NCBI GenBank assembly: GCA_003169895.1
Contig: PNAE01000004.1
Coordinates: 200,487 to 264,486, forward strand
From: Gemmatimonadota bacterium
GTDB taxonomy: Bacteria > Gemmatimonadota > Gemmatimonadetes > Gemmatimonadales > GWC2-71-9
Direction: 5' to 3'
DNA: 64,000 nt
Shown here piece after piece: positions 8,781 to 17,402 of this stretch. Each line of letters opens with the position of its first letter. Position 1 is the first letter of the stretch. A program made the translations under genes and the position numbers. The notes under the pieces are model-generated. The model had not been told where the DNA came from, did no database searches, and saw only the letters and a list, made by a program, of their open reading frames with translations.

Positions 8781-11021
8781 TTGACGCGCCCCCCACCCAT
8801 CCTCCTCATCGCCATCTCCTACGGGGCCGGTCTCGCGACCGGCCTCGCGCGTTTTCCGGACCTCCCTCTCATCATCGCAGTTCTCTTCTTGATTGCCGTC
8901 GTGCTACAGCATGGCGAGTGGTGGTGGCCGGCACTGCCGGCAATCGCGGCCGGAATCGTCGCGGGATCTCTGGCGCGCACCGGGTCGGCGCAGTGGTGTG
9001 CCGCCCGGCTGCCGCTCGGCGAGCAACGATACACCGTGCGGTCGGTGGACCCGGGCGAAGGCACCGGGCGCGTACTGATGACCGGATTGCGTTGCACCGG
9101 CGTCGTCACGGCGTGGTGGCCGCCATCGGCCGAAGTCCCGGCTGGCGCGACGTTACGCGTCACAGCGCGCTGGGCGCCGACCGACCGCGCACTCGGCCGG
9201 CCCGCCGGACTGCTGCTGATCAACACGCTCGATTCCATTCGCGTCACGCCGACGGCCGTGGAACGGACGCGAACTGCGATGGCGCGGTCGGCTCGAGCGC
9301 TTTTTGGCCCCCGGGCACCGCTGGTCGATGCGTTGGTCGGCGGATGGCGAGGTGAAATCGATCCCGACCTGCGCGGTGCGTTTGCCAGCGCGGGACTGAT
9401 GCACCTGCTCGCGATCTCCGGATTTCACATCGTCTGGCTCGCGGGATGGGTGCTACTCATCCTGCGATTGTGCCGGGTCGAGCGGCACCCGGCAGAATGT
9501 GGCGCCGCCATCGCGGTGCTCGGCTACGCCGCGTTCCTTGGCTGGCCCGCGGCGGCGACCCGCGCGGCCATCCTGCTGCTGGCGGCGGCGTTCTGCCGCT
9601 GGCGGCAGCGGCAGGTTCGTGGTGCCGCATTGGTTGGCGTCAGCATCGCCACGGTCCTGATCACCGATCCGTGGGCGATCAGCGACGCCGGCGCCTGGCT
9701 ATCGGTCCTCGGTCTGTCCGGTGTGGTCGCCGCCGTCCGCTGGAGCGACCGGACGCTGGGGCCCGCGTGGTGGATTCGCAGCCTGAGCGGCTCAACTGGC
9801 GCATTGATCGCCACCGCACCGCTCACGGCAGCAGTGTTCGGTCAGGTCGCGCCGATCGGTCTGGTGCTGAACCTCGTCGGCATGCCGCTGCTCCTCGCGA
9901 TACTCCCGGCGGTATTTGCGCCGCTGGTTCTCCACGCCGCGCTGCCGTCGATCGCTGCCGCGATCGCGGCCTCGGGCAACGGATTGCTCGCACTGCTCGA
10001 GCTGCTGGTGCGGATCGGTGCGCGAGCTCCCGGCGCCGGCGTGCCCGGCGCGGACGGCGCCAGGACGGCGCTGCCGTGGCTCGCTGTCCTGCTGGCTGCC
10101 GGATGGGTCATCCACGGACGAACGACGCTCGGCGAAGCGGTCCGGCGGTGCGGCTGGATCGTGACGGCGGCGCTCTGCTTCACGGTGATCGTCAAGCCGG
10201 GGCGCCTCGTCGCTGACGATCACCGGCTGACATTACTATTCCTTGATGTCGGGCAGGGTGACGCGGCGCTGATCCGGACGCCGGGCGGACATTGGATCGA
10301 AGTGGATGCCGGGCCGGTCGGCGAAGGTCGGGATGCCGGTCGCCGGGTGGTGGTACCGCTGCTCACGCGGCAGGGCGTGGACCGGATCGACCTGTTCGTG
10401 CTATCGCATGCGCATCGGGATCACGTCGGTGGCGGCGCCGCGGTGCTGGCGCAGGTGCCGGTGTCGCTGGCGATCGAGCCCGGTGAGCTCTTCGCCGACA
10501 GCGCATACGATGACTGGCTCGCCGCACTGGCGGCACATCACACGCGGTGGCGGGCGGCACGGGCGGGAGTGACCTGGGCGCTCGACGGCGTCAGCTTTCG
10601 CATCCTGCACCCACCGACGCCGTGGGCGCGCGAAGGCGAAGATCTCAACGAGGACTCCGTCGTCCTCGAACTCAGCTATGGCGATTTCCGCGCCTTGCTG
10701 ATGGGGGACGCAGGCTTCGTCGCCGAGTCCGCCATGGCCGCCGGGTTGCGTTCGGCGAACGTGCTCAAGGTCGGGCACCATGGTTCCCGAACCGCGTCGA
10801 GCGCCGGCTTTCTCGCCGCGGTCCATCCGCAGGCCGCGATCGTGAGCGTGGGGCGCAACGGTTACGGACATCCGTCCCCCGAGGCGCTCGACCGGCTCGG
10901 GGCCGCGCAGGTGGCGGTGTGGCGGACGGACCGCGAAGGCACGGTCACCGTCTCGACCGATGGACGAACATTCACCGTGAAGGGTGTGCGCGCCGCCGCT
11001 GTGTTCGGCACGAGCCACTGA
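8781..11021 (+). CDS. comEC: ComEC/Rec2 DNA-uptake channel
   Basis: 746 residues, typical full length. Inner-membrane channel moving single-stranded DNA into the cytoplasm during transformation. Order: N-terminal membrane helices and an OB-like periplasmic part (to about 190), the competence domain with many helices (about 190-470; LLAISGFHIVWLAGW), and a C-terminal metallo-beta-lactamase-like domain with SHAHRDHVGG near residue 540 and KVGHHGSRTA later. The zinc-site His/Asp are present, so the nuclease-like domain looks intact. TTG start at 8781 with no strong Shine-Dalgarno. The preceding comFB supports a competence role. Confidence 0.93.
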   Translation: MTRPPPILLIAISYGAGLATGLARFPDLPLIIAVLFLIAVVLQHGEWWWPALPAIAAGIVAGSLARTGSAQWCAARLPLGEQRYTVRSVDPGEGTGRVLMTGLRCTGVVTAWWPPSAEVPAGATLRVTARWAPTDRALGRPAGLLLINTLDSIRVTPTAVERTRTAMARSARALFGPRAPLVDALVGGWRGEIDPDLRGAFASAGLMHLLAISGFHIVWLAGWVLLILRLCRVERHPAECGAAIAVLGYAAFLGWPAAATRAAILLLAAAFCRWRQRQVRGAALVGVSIATVLITDPWAISDAGAWLSVLGLSGVVAAVRWSDRTLGPAWWIRSLSGSTGALIATAPLTAAVFGQVAPIGLVLNLVGMPLLLAILPAVFAPLVLHAALPSIAAAIAASGNGLLALLELLVRIGARAPGAGVPGADGARTALPWLAVLLAAGWVIHGRTTLGEAVRRCGWIVTAALCFTVIVKPGRLVADDHRLTLLFLDVGQGDAALIRTPGGHWIEVDAGPVGEGRDAGRRVVVPLLTRQGVDRIDLFVLSHAHRDHVGGGAAVLAQVPVSLAIEPGELFADSAYDDWLAALAAHHTRWRAARAGVTWALDGVSFRILHPPTPWAREGEDLNEDSVVLELSYGDFRALLMGDAGFVAESAMAAGLRSANVLKVGHHGSRTASSAGFLAAVHPQAAIVSVGRNGYGHPSPEALDRLGAAQVAVWRTDREGTVTVSTDGRTFTVKGVRAAAVFGTSH

Positions 11022-11040
11022 CCCGCGCCAAGGAGACGTC

Positions 11041-11073
11041 GTGGTGATCGCCAAGCTCGAGAGTTGCGCATGA
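11041..11073 (+). CDS. Possible 10-codon leader peptide
   Basis: A GTG at 11041 (another at 11044) lies 5 bases after AAGGAG (11030-11035) and reads VVIAKLESCA to a TGA that overlaps the mutase ATG (ATGA at 11070-11073). The mutase itself has no Shine-Dalgarno at normal distance, so ribosomes may be delivered by translating this short frame. Purely positional evidence; the Shine-Dalgarno could instead serve a TTG at 11064 poorly. Confidence 0.3.
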   Translation: MVIAKLESCA

Positions 11074-12638
11074 ACGATCCCCTCCGGGTCGTCGTTCCAC
11101 CGCTCGCGCATCCGGCGGATTGGGCGGGAGATCCGGTGCATGACCTGGGCGAGCCAGGGAGCTTTCCCTTCACGCGCGGCGCCCATGCCGGGATGTACAC
11201 GCAGCGCCCGTGGACCATGCGCCAGTACGCCGGGTTCGGCGGCGCGGCCGAGACGAATGCCCGGTTCCTTGCGCTGCTCGCGGCCGGGCAGACCGGACTG
11301 TCGACTGCGTTCGACCTGCCGACGCAGATGGGCTACGATTCGGACCATCCGATGGCGGCGGGTGAAGTGGGCCGCGTCGGTGTGGCAATCGATACGGTGG
11401 AAGATCTCAAGACGCTCTTCGCCGATATCCCGCTCGATCGCGTGACGACGTCGATGACCATCAACGCCACTGCGGCGATCCTGCTCGCGATGTACGTCGT
11501 GACCGGGGAGGAGCGGGGCATCGCGCGGAACCGGCTGGGCGGGACGGTGCAGAATGACGTTCTCAAGGAGTACATCGCGCGCGGCACGTACATCTATCCC
11601 GCCGCGCCGTCGCTGCGCCTGGTGACCGACATCTTCCGTTTCGTGGCCGACGAGGGAATGAACTTCAATCCGATCTCGGTCTCGGGCTACCACATGCGCG
11701 AAGCCGGCGCGACCGCCGTGCAGGAGGTCGCGTTTACCCTCGCGAACGCCCTCGAATACGTTCGACGAGGCATCGACGCCGGGGTTCCGCTCGCGGCGTT
11801 CGGGCCGCGGCTGTCATTCTTCTTCGCCGCGCACAACGACCTGTTTGAGGAGGTCGCCAAGTTCCGCGCCGCGCGCCGCCTGTATGCCCGGCTGATGCGC
11901 GAGCGGTTCGATGCCGACGACGCGTCGGCGCGGCTGCGCTTTCACACGCAGACCGGCGGCGTGACGCTGCAGGCGCAACAGCCGTTGAACAACGTCGTCC
12001 GGGTCGCGGTGCAGGCGCTCGCCGCGGTGCTCGGCGGCACGCAATCGTTGCATACCAACGGCTACGACGAAGCACTGTCGCTGCCGAGCGAGGACTCGGC
12101 AACACTTGCCCTCCGGACGCAGCAGGTCCTGGCGTTCGAGAGCGGCATGACCCGGAGTATCGATCCGCTGGCAGGGAGCTGGTATGTCGAGGCCCTGACC
12201 GATCGCATCGAACGTGAAGCCCGCGCCCTGATCGAGCAAGTTGACGAGCTGGGCGGGGCGGCCGCGGCGGTCGAACGGGGTTTCTTTCAGCAGGCCATCG
12301 CCGACAGCGCGTGGGCGACCCAGCAGGCGCAGGAATCCGGCGCGCTCACGGTGGTCGGCGTCAATCGGTTCACGGACGCGAGCACGGCGCCGGAGATCCG
12401 GTTGCCCGACTATCACACGCTCGAGGGCGAACAGCGGGAACGGCTGGCTCACGTCAAGTCACAGCGCGACGCCACGGCGGTCGCGGCGGCGCTCGCCGCG
12501 GTGAAGCTTGCAGCGGCGGGCGTCGATCCGATGATGCCGCCGATCGTCACGGCGGTCCGAGCGCGCGCGACGTTGGGTGAGATCAGCGATGCGCTGCGGG
12601 AAGTGTGGGGGACGTATCGCGGCGAGGGCGCCCGATGA
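11070..12638 (+). CDS. Methylmalonyl-CoA mutase, catalytic (substrate-binding) subunit
   Basis: 522 residues, the TIM-barrel substrate domain without the C-terminal B12-binding domain. With an adenosylcobalamin-binding partner the family isomerises succinyl-CoA and methylmalonyl-CoA. Seen: WTMRQYAGFG, with Tyr where methylmalonyl-CoA mutases have Tyr89 (isobutyryl-CoA mutases have Phe), and PSLRL carrying the Arg that contacts the substrate carboxylate. Also present are GTVQNDVLKEY, ISVSGYHMREAGA and NAL. This favours methylmalonyl-CoA as substrate. No small cobalamin-binding subunit is encoded next to it. It precedes a serine hydrolase gene with an immediate stop/start junction. Confidence 0.88.
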   Translation: MNDPLRVVVPPLAHPADWAGDPVHDLGEPGSFPFTRGAHAGMYTQRPWTMRQYAGFGGAAETNARFLALLAAGQTGLSTAFDLPTQMGYDSDHPMAAGEVGRVGVAIDTVEDLKTLFADIPLDRVTTSMTINATAAILLAMYVVTGEERGIARNRLGGTVQNDVLKEYIARGTYIYPAAPSLRLVTDIFRFVADEGMNFNPISVSGYHMREAGATAVQEVAFTLANALEYVRRGIDAGVPLAAFGPRLSFFFAAHNDLFEEVAKFRAARRLYARLMRERFDADDASARLRFHTQTGGVTLQAQQPLNNVVRVAVQALAAVLGGTQSLHTNGYDEALSLPSEDSATLALRTQQVLAFESGMTRSIDPLAGSWYVEALTDRIEREARALIEQVDELGGAAAAVERGFFQQAIADSAWATQQAQESGALTVVGVNRFTDASTAPEIRLPDYHTLEGEQRERLAHVKSQRDATAVAAALAAVKLAAAGVDPMMPPIVTAVRARATLGEISDALREVWGTYRGEGAR

Positions 12639-13301
12639 ATGCGCATGGCGATTGACTTCCGCTCGCTCACTGTCTCGCGCCATGCGCGCGTCGGTATCGT
12701 CGGCGACCCGGCGACCGCCGCCGAAGTGTGGCTTATCCTGCACGGCTACGGCATGCTCGCGCAGGGGATTCTGCACTGGTTCCGGGGCGCTCAGCGTGCC
12801 GATCGCATCTTGATCGCGCCGGAAGCGCTATCGCGGTTTTACACCGAACTCAGCGACTCCAAGCGCGCGGTTGGGGCATCATGGACGACCCGTGAGGACC
12901 TCGCCAACGAACTCGAAGATCAATTCGCATACCTCGAGCGCGCCGTGGCCGAGATGGTTCCAGGCGCCGTTCCGCTCCACGTCCACGGATTCTCGCAGGG
13001 GGTTTCCGTCGGTGCGCGCTGGTGTGTTCGCACCACCAGGCGCGTCGCCCGGCTCGTCTGCTGGGCTGGCGCCATGCCGGAGGATGTCACCGCAGACGAC
13101 CTCAAGCGGGTGCTGGTCCATGAACCACTCCACCTTGTGGTGGGGGACCGCGACACCAGGGTGCCGCCAGCGCGGGTCGAGGCGGATGCGTCGAGACTGG
13201 GCGCCGCCGGGCTGGACGTGAAGGTCCATCGGTTCGACGGTGGGCACCGGGTGGATGAAGCGGTGCTCGAGGAGTTTGCCGGCCCGGGCGAGCGTCCGTG
13301 A
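12639..13301 (+). CDS. Alpha/beta hydrolase, phospholipase/carboxylesterase type
   Basis: 220 residues, starting directly after the mutase stop (alternative ATG 12645). The fold is indicated by LILHGYG (oxyanion strand), the nucleophile elbow HGFSQG near residue 110, an acid in VVGDRDTRVP and a C-terminal His in FDGGHRVD, so the Ser-Asp-His triad is complete. No signal peptide, so cytoplasmic. The substrate is not predictable; YpfH/LysoPL2-like esterases are the nearest families I recognise. Possibly co-transcribed with the mutase. Confidence 0.75.
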   Translation: MRMAIDFRSLTVSRHARVGIVGDPATAAEVWLILHGYGMLAQGILHWFRGAQRADRILIAPEALSRFYTELSDSKRAVGASWTTREDLANELEDQFAYLERAVAEMVPGAVPLHVHGFSQGVSVGARWCVRTTRRVARLVCWAGAMPEDVTADDLKRVLVHEPLHLVVGDRDTRVPPARVEADASRLGAAGLDVKVHRFDGGHRVDEAVLEEFAGPGERP

Positions 13302-13382
13302 TCCGACCGGGGTGATCCGGTCTCCGCAGGGACCAGCGTCCGTCGAACGGCCCCGCCCGCTCCCGGCCCTATCGTACCACAC

Positions 13383-13388
13383 TATCTT
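13383..13388 (+). promoter_or_regulatory. -10-like box before fmdB
   Basis: TATCTT at 13383-13388 lies 8 bases before the fmdB ATG, the spacing seen at other starts in this window that lack a Shine-Dalgarno. No good -35 was found at the expected place. It would give a leaderless fmdB-argS mRNA. Confidence 0.3.
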
Positions 13389-13396
13389 TATACCCC

Positions 13397-13813
13397 ATGC
13401 CAACTTACGAATATCGCTGCGAGAAGGGTCATACCTTCGAGCGGATCCAGAAGATGAACGACAAGCCGGTCGCGAAGTGTCCGGTTTGTGGCGCGAAGGC
13501 TGCACGGATGATCTCGGGCGGGCAGGGCCTGATCTTCAAGGGCAGCGGGTTCTACATCACTGACTACGGCAAGGACGGCAAGGGCCCGCGCAAGGACCCC
13601 GACGTCGCACGTGCCAGCGAATCGAAGGCCGAAGCGAAGGGCGAGGCCAAGGGCGAGGCGAAGGGCGGGGCCAAGGGCGAGGACAAGGGCGAGGCCAAGG
13701 CGGAGCCGAAGGGCGAATCGAAGGTCGATGGTCCGGCCGCGTCCAAGGGTGACTCGAAACGCGAAGCCAGACCCGCGAGTGCCCCGAAGCCCGGCAAGTC
13801 GGACGCATCGTGA
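13397..13813 (+). CDS. FmdB-family zinc ribbon protein with Lys/Glu/Gly-rich tail
   Basis: 138 residues. The N-terminal 60 residues are an FmdB zinc ribbon: PTYEYRCEKGHTFE then VAKCPVCGAKAARM, giving CPVC plus upstream Cys/His ligands. FmdB proteins are small putative regulatory or ribosome-associated zinc ribbons of unclear function. From about residue 75 the protein becomes a disordered charged tail built on the unit KGEA, repeated with variations, then Pro/Ser/Lys. The DNA behind it (about 13620-13720) is correspondingly repetitive. The stop overlaps the GTG of argS, so the two are likely coupled. Confidence 0.85.
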   Translation: MPTYEYRCEKGHTFERIQKMNDKPVAKCPVCGAKAARMISGGQGLIFKGSGFYITDYGKDGKGPRKDPDVARASESKAEAKGEAKGEAKGGAKGEDKGEAKAEPKGESKVDGPAASKGDSKREARPASAPKPGKSDAS

Positions 13814-15441
13814 GTGAACGCTTGCGTGCCGAGCTGGCGCGCGTCGCCCGGACATTCGGCGACGACGTCACCTTCACGCTGGAACGGCCGCGGGATCCAT
13901 CGCACGGCGATCTCGCCACCAATCTTGCGATGCAACTGGCTCGCCGGGATCGCAGCAATCCGCGGGTGATGGCCGAGCGCGTGATTGCCGCGCTTGACCC
14001 GTCGGCCGCGATGCTTGCCGGCGTCGAGATCGCCGGACCCGGATTCATCAACTTCCGGCTCGCCGCCGACACGCTCGCCCAGGAGTTTCAGCGGCTACTG
14101 TCCGATGGCCCGCAGTACGGGCGGTCGCGCACGAGCGAGCCGCGTCGCATCAATGTGGAATTCGTGTCGGCGAACCCGACCGGTCCCCTGCACGTGGGCC
14201 ACGGTCGCGGCGCGGCACTGGGCGACGGCATCGCGGCGCTGCTGGAATGGACCGGTCACGAGGTGACGCGCGAGTTCTACGTCAACGACGCCGGCGTGCA
14301 GATCGCGCGCCTGGCCGAGTCGCTCTGGGCTCGCGTGCAGCAATCCGCCGGTCGACCGGCAGAGATCCCCGAGGGCGGGTATCACGGGGAATACTTGAAG
14401 GAAGCTGCGGCCGAACTCCTGCAACGTGAGGGCGAGGGCTTCGCCGACCTGGAGTTCGCGGAGGGCCTCGCGCGCTGCCGCGCCGCGATACTGGCGATAC
14501 AGCGCGCCGAGCAGGATGGCACGCTCGCCGACTTCGGCGTGCGCTTCGACGTCATTGCGTCGGAGCAGGAGGTGTACGATCACGGCGAGGTCGCGGCGGC
14601 AATCGCGCGCCTGCAGGATGCCGGGCTCACGTTCGAGGAGGACGGCGCGCTCTGGCTGCGGGCCTCGGCGTTCGGCGACGACCGCGACCGTGTGCTGCGC
14701 AAGTCCGACGGCAGCTACACCTATCTGGTGCCGGACATCGCGTACCACCTGAACAAGTTCCGTCGCGGCTTTGACCACGCGATCGATGTCTGGGGGGCCG
14801 ACCATCACGGCTACATCCCCCGCATGCAGGCGGCGTTGAAGGCGCTCGGCCTGCCAGACGGCTGGCTTGACGTGGCATTGGTGCAGCTGGTGCGCGTGGT
14901 GCGCGGGGGCGAAGAGGTGAAGATGTCCAAGCGCTCCGGCGACTTTGTCACGCTGCGGGACCTGTACGAAGAGGTTGGTGTCGACGCGGCCCGCTACTGG
15001 TTCCTGATGCGGCGTAGTGATTCGCACCTGGTGTTCGACATCGAGCTGGCCAAGTCGCGCAGCGACGAGAACCCGGTATTCTACGTGCAGATGGCGCGTG
15101 CCCGGATGAGTGGGATTCTCCGCAACGCCGGCCGTGCACCGGAGGACGTGACCGGAGCGATCGATCTTGGCGTGCTCGGCGCTGACGACCTCGGGCTAAT
15201 CAAGAAGCTGACCCAGTTCCCGGAGACCGTCGAACGTGCGGCCCGCGAGCACGAGCCGCATCGCATCACGACGTATCTCGATGACCTCGCTCGCATGAGC
15301 CACGGCTGGTACCACACGTCTCGCGTGCTCGGCGAATCCCCCGCGGTGGAGCATTCGCGGCTGCTCCTGGCGCGCGGCGCTCGCCAGGTGTTCGGCAACG
15401 CCCTCACACTGCTCGGCATTTCCGCCCCGGACCGGATGTGA
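13810..15441 (+). CDS. argS: Arginyl-tRNA synthetase
   Basis: 543 residues. Class I synthetase charging tRNA-Arg. Order: N-terminal additional domain (DPSHGDLATNLAMQLA), catalytic Rossmann domain with the HIGH-type motif TGPLHVGHGRG near residue 125, the KMSKR signature near residue 371 (KMSKRSGDFVTL), then the helical anticodon-binding domain ending LTLLGISAPDRM. The intact KMSKR is worth noting because many ArgRS have a degenerate version. GTG start, GTGA overlap with fmdB. Downstream is a PfkB kinase 4 bases away. Confidence 0.96.
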   Translation: MSERLRAELARVARTFGDDVTFTLERPRDPSHGDLATNLAMQLARRDRSNPRVMAERVIAALDPSAAMLAGVEIAGPGFINFRLAADTLAQEFQRLLSDGPQYGRSRTSEPRRINVEFVSANPTGPLHVGHGRGAALGDGIAALLEWTGHEVTREFYVNDAGVQIARLAESLWARVQQSAGRPAEIPEGGYHGEYLKEAAAELLQREGEGFADLEFAEGLARCRAAILAIQRAEQDGTLADFGVRFDVIASEQEVYDHGEVAAAIARLQDAGLTFEEDGALWLRASAFGDDRDRVLRKSDGSYTYLVPDIAYHLNKFRRGFDHAIDVWGADHHGYIPRMQAALKALGLPDGWLDVALVQLVRVVRGGEEVKMSKRSGDFVTLRDLYEEVGVDAARYWFLMRRSDSHLVFDIELAKSRSDENPVFYVQMARARMSGILRNAGRAPEDVTGAIDLGVLGADDLGLIKKLTQFPETVERAAREHEPHRITTYLDDLARMSHGWYHTSRVLGESPAVEHSRLLLARGARQVFGNALTLLGISAPDRM

Positions 15442-15445
15442 TGCC

Positions 15446-16366
15446 ATGAGCCTGCTCGTCGTCGGCAGCGTCGCGCTGGATTCGATCTTCACCCCGTTCG
15501 GCTCGACGGCCGACGCCCTCGGCGGCTCGGCGGTGCACTTCGCCGTGGCGGCGTCGCTGCTGCACCCGGTGCGCGTCGTCGGCGTCGTCGGTGACGACTA
15601 TCCGGTGCACGAGCTGGAGCGGCTGGCGGCCCGCGGAATCGACTGGAGCGGCGTCGAGCGCGTGCGCGGTGAATCGTTCCGCTGGAAGGGGAAGTACTCC
15701 TACGACTTGCAGAGTCGCGAAACCCTCGAGACGCGTCTCGGGGTCTTCGCTGACTTCAGGCCCAAGCTCCCGGCGGGTGCGCACGGCGCGCGGATCGTCT
15801 TCCTCGGCAATATCGACCCGGTGCTGCAACTGAGTGTGCTCGATCAGGTCGCATCGCCGTTGTTCGTTGCCTGCGACACGATGAACTACTGGATCCAGTC
15901 CAAGCGCGACGACCTGCTCAGGCTGCTGGCGCGCGTCGACATGCTGATGGTGAATGACGGCGAAGCGCGCGAATTGTCCGGCGACTGGAACATCCATCGC
16001 GCCGGCCGCTGGATCCTGGAGCGGGGCCCCAAGCGGGTCGTCATCAAGCAGGGTGAGTACGGCGCGCTGTTGCTGGAGCCGGGCCGGAGTTTCCACATCC
16101 CGGCCTTCCCCCTCGAAGAAGTGTTCGATCCCACGGGCGCGGGTGACGCATTCGCCGGTGGGTTCATGGGCTATCTGGCTCGTGCCAACGCCGTGGACAC
16201 CGATCACATGCGGCGCGCAATGGTGTACGGCGCGACGATGGGCTCGTACTCGGTGTCGGGTTTTGCCGTGCGCGGCTTCGAGGGTGTCTCGACAGCCGAT
16301 GTCGAGGAGCGGGTCCGCCAGTTCGTCGACCTGACCCACGTGCCGCTCGCCGAGCCCGCGGCGTGA
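15446..16366 (+). CDS. PfkB-family carbohydrate/nucleoside kinase
   Basis: 306 residues. Ribokinase-like fold: N-terminal VVGSVALDSI and GGSAVHFAVAAS, and the anion-hole/catalytic signature DPTGAGDAFAGGF near residue 230. The phosphoryl acceptor cannot be named from sequence. It overlaps the GTG of purM by 4 bases, so a purine or ribose-linked substrate is tempting but inferred. Cytoplasmic. The second signature has the expected catalytic Asp in GAGD. Confidence 0.85.
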   Translation: MSLLVVGSVALDSIFTPFGSTADALGGSAVHFAVAASLLHPVRVVGVVGDDYPVHELERLAARGIDWSGVERVRGESFRWKGKYSYDLQSRETLETRLGVFADFRPKLPAGAHGARIVFLGNIDPVLQLSVLDQVASPLFVACDTMNYWIQSKRDDLLRLLARVDMLMVNDGEARELSGDWNIHRAGRWILERGPKRVVIKQGEYGALLLEPGRSFHIPAFPLEEVFDPTGAGDAFAGGFMGYLARANAVDTDHMRRAMVYGATMGSYSVSGFAVRGFEGVSTADVEERVRQFVDLTHVPLAEPAA

Positions 16367-17388
16367 CGTCCCCGCGCTACGCGGCCGCCGGCGTCGACCT
16401 GGAGGCTGCAAACGATGCCAAGTTGCGGATCGGCCGCCTGGTTGCCGGAACGCGCACCGCACTGTCGGCAGGGGCGATCGGCACATTTGGCGGGATGGTC
16501 CGGATCCCGCCCGGCATGCGCGATCCGATGCTGGTAATGAGCACCGACGGCGTCGGTACCAAGGTCCTCGTCGCCGAGCAGGCGGGACGGTTCGATACCA
16601 TCGGCGAGGACCTGGTCAACCACTCGGTCAATGACATCCTGGTGCACGGGGCTCGCCCGCTGGCGTTCATGGACTATGTCGCGGGCCACCGCCTGCCGGT
16701 GGAAACGATCGCCGCGATCGTGGAGGGCGTAGCGCGCGGGTGCCGGGCGCATGACATGGCGCTCGCGGGGGGCGAGACCGCCCAGATGCCGGGCGTGTAC
16801 GCCGAACGCACGTTTGACCTTGCGGGCACGATCATCGGCGTGGTGGAGGCAGCGGCCGTGATCCACGGTGACGCGATCGCGCCGGGCGACTCGCTGATCG
16901 CCTACGCGTCGACCGGATTGCACACCAACGGCTACACGCTCGCTCGGCACGTATTGCTGGAGACCATGGCGTTGCCGCTCGACGCGGTCGTTCCCGGTAG
17001 CGACAGCCTCGTCGGTGACGCGCTCCTGGCGGTGCATCGGAGCTATTTCTCGGCCATCCAGCCCGTCCTCGGTTCGATCCACGGGCTGGCGCACATCACC
17101 GGCGGTGGCATTGCCGGCAACCTGGTCCGCGTGCTGCCCGACCATTGCGACGCTGTCGTCGATCCGGGATCGTGGCAGTGGCCGACGCTGTTCACGGTGA
17201 TCGCCAGCGGCGGCGGCGTGTCGGTCGCGGAAATGCGGGACGTCTTCAATCTCGGGGTGGGCATGATCGCGGTGGTGCCACCTGACGCCGCCGCCGCCGT
17301 CCACGCCGCGGCGTATGCGGTGGGAGTCCCGACGTGGCGTTGCGGCATCGTCCGTTCCGGCGCGCGGCGCGTCCGGTTCGACGACTGA
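16363..17388 (+). CDS. purM: Phosphoribosylformylglycinamidine cyclo-ligase
   Basis: 341 residues. Converts FGAM to AIR using ATP, the fifth step of purine synthesis. Family features: MSTDGVGTKVLVA, VNHSVNDILVHGARPLAFMDY, LAGGETAQMPGVY, STGLHTNGYTLAR, HITGGGIAGNLVRVLP and FNLGVGMIAVV, all in the usual order. GTG start within the PfkB stop. The C-terminus is normal length. A barrel-like secreted protein follows. Confidence 0.96.
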   Translation: MTSPRYAAAGVDLEAANDAKLRIGRLVAGTRTALSAGAIGTFGGMVRIPPGMRDPMLVMSTDGVGTKVLVAEQAGRFDTIGEDLVNHSVNDILVHGARPLAFMDYVAGHRLPVETIAAIVEGVARGCRAHDMALAGGETAQMPGVYAERTFDLAGTIIGVVEAAAVIHGDAIAPGDSLIAYASTGLHTNGYTLARHVLLETMALPLDAVVPGSDSLVGDALLAVHRSYFSAIQPVLGSIHGLAHITGGGIAGNLVRVLPDHCDAVVDPGSWQWPTLFTVIASGGGVSVAEMRDVFNLGVGMIAVVPPDAAAAVHAAAYAVGVPTWRCGIVRSGARRVRFDD

Positions 17389-17402
17389 GCGCGCTGGAGG
17401 TC

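Noticed and set aside
13620-13720. Short repeated units resembling a CRISPR-like array
   Set aside because: They are codons for the KGEA tail of the FmdB protein, in frame, with no spacers and no cas genes.
16204-17304. Long minus-strand frame of over 360 codons opposite purM and the PfkB kinase
   Set aside because: It lies opposite two clearly recognisable genes, its His/Arg/Asp-rich composition is that of a GC-rich antisense shadow, and no domain is recognisable.
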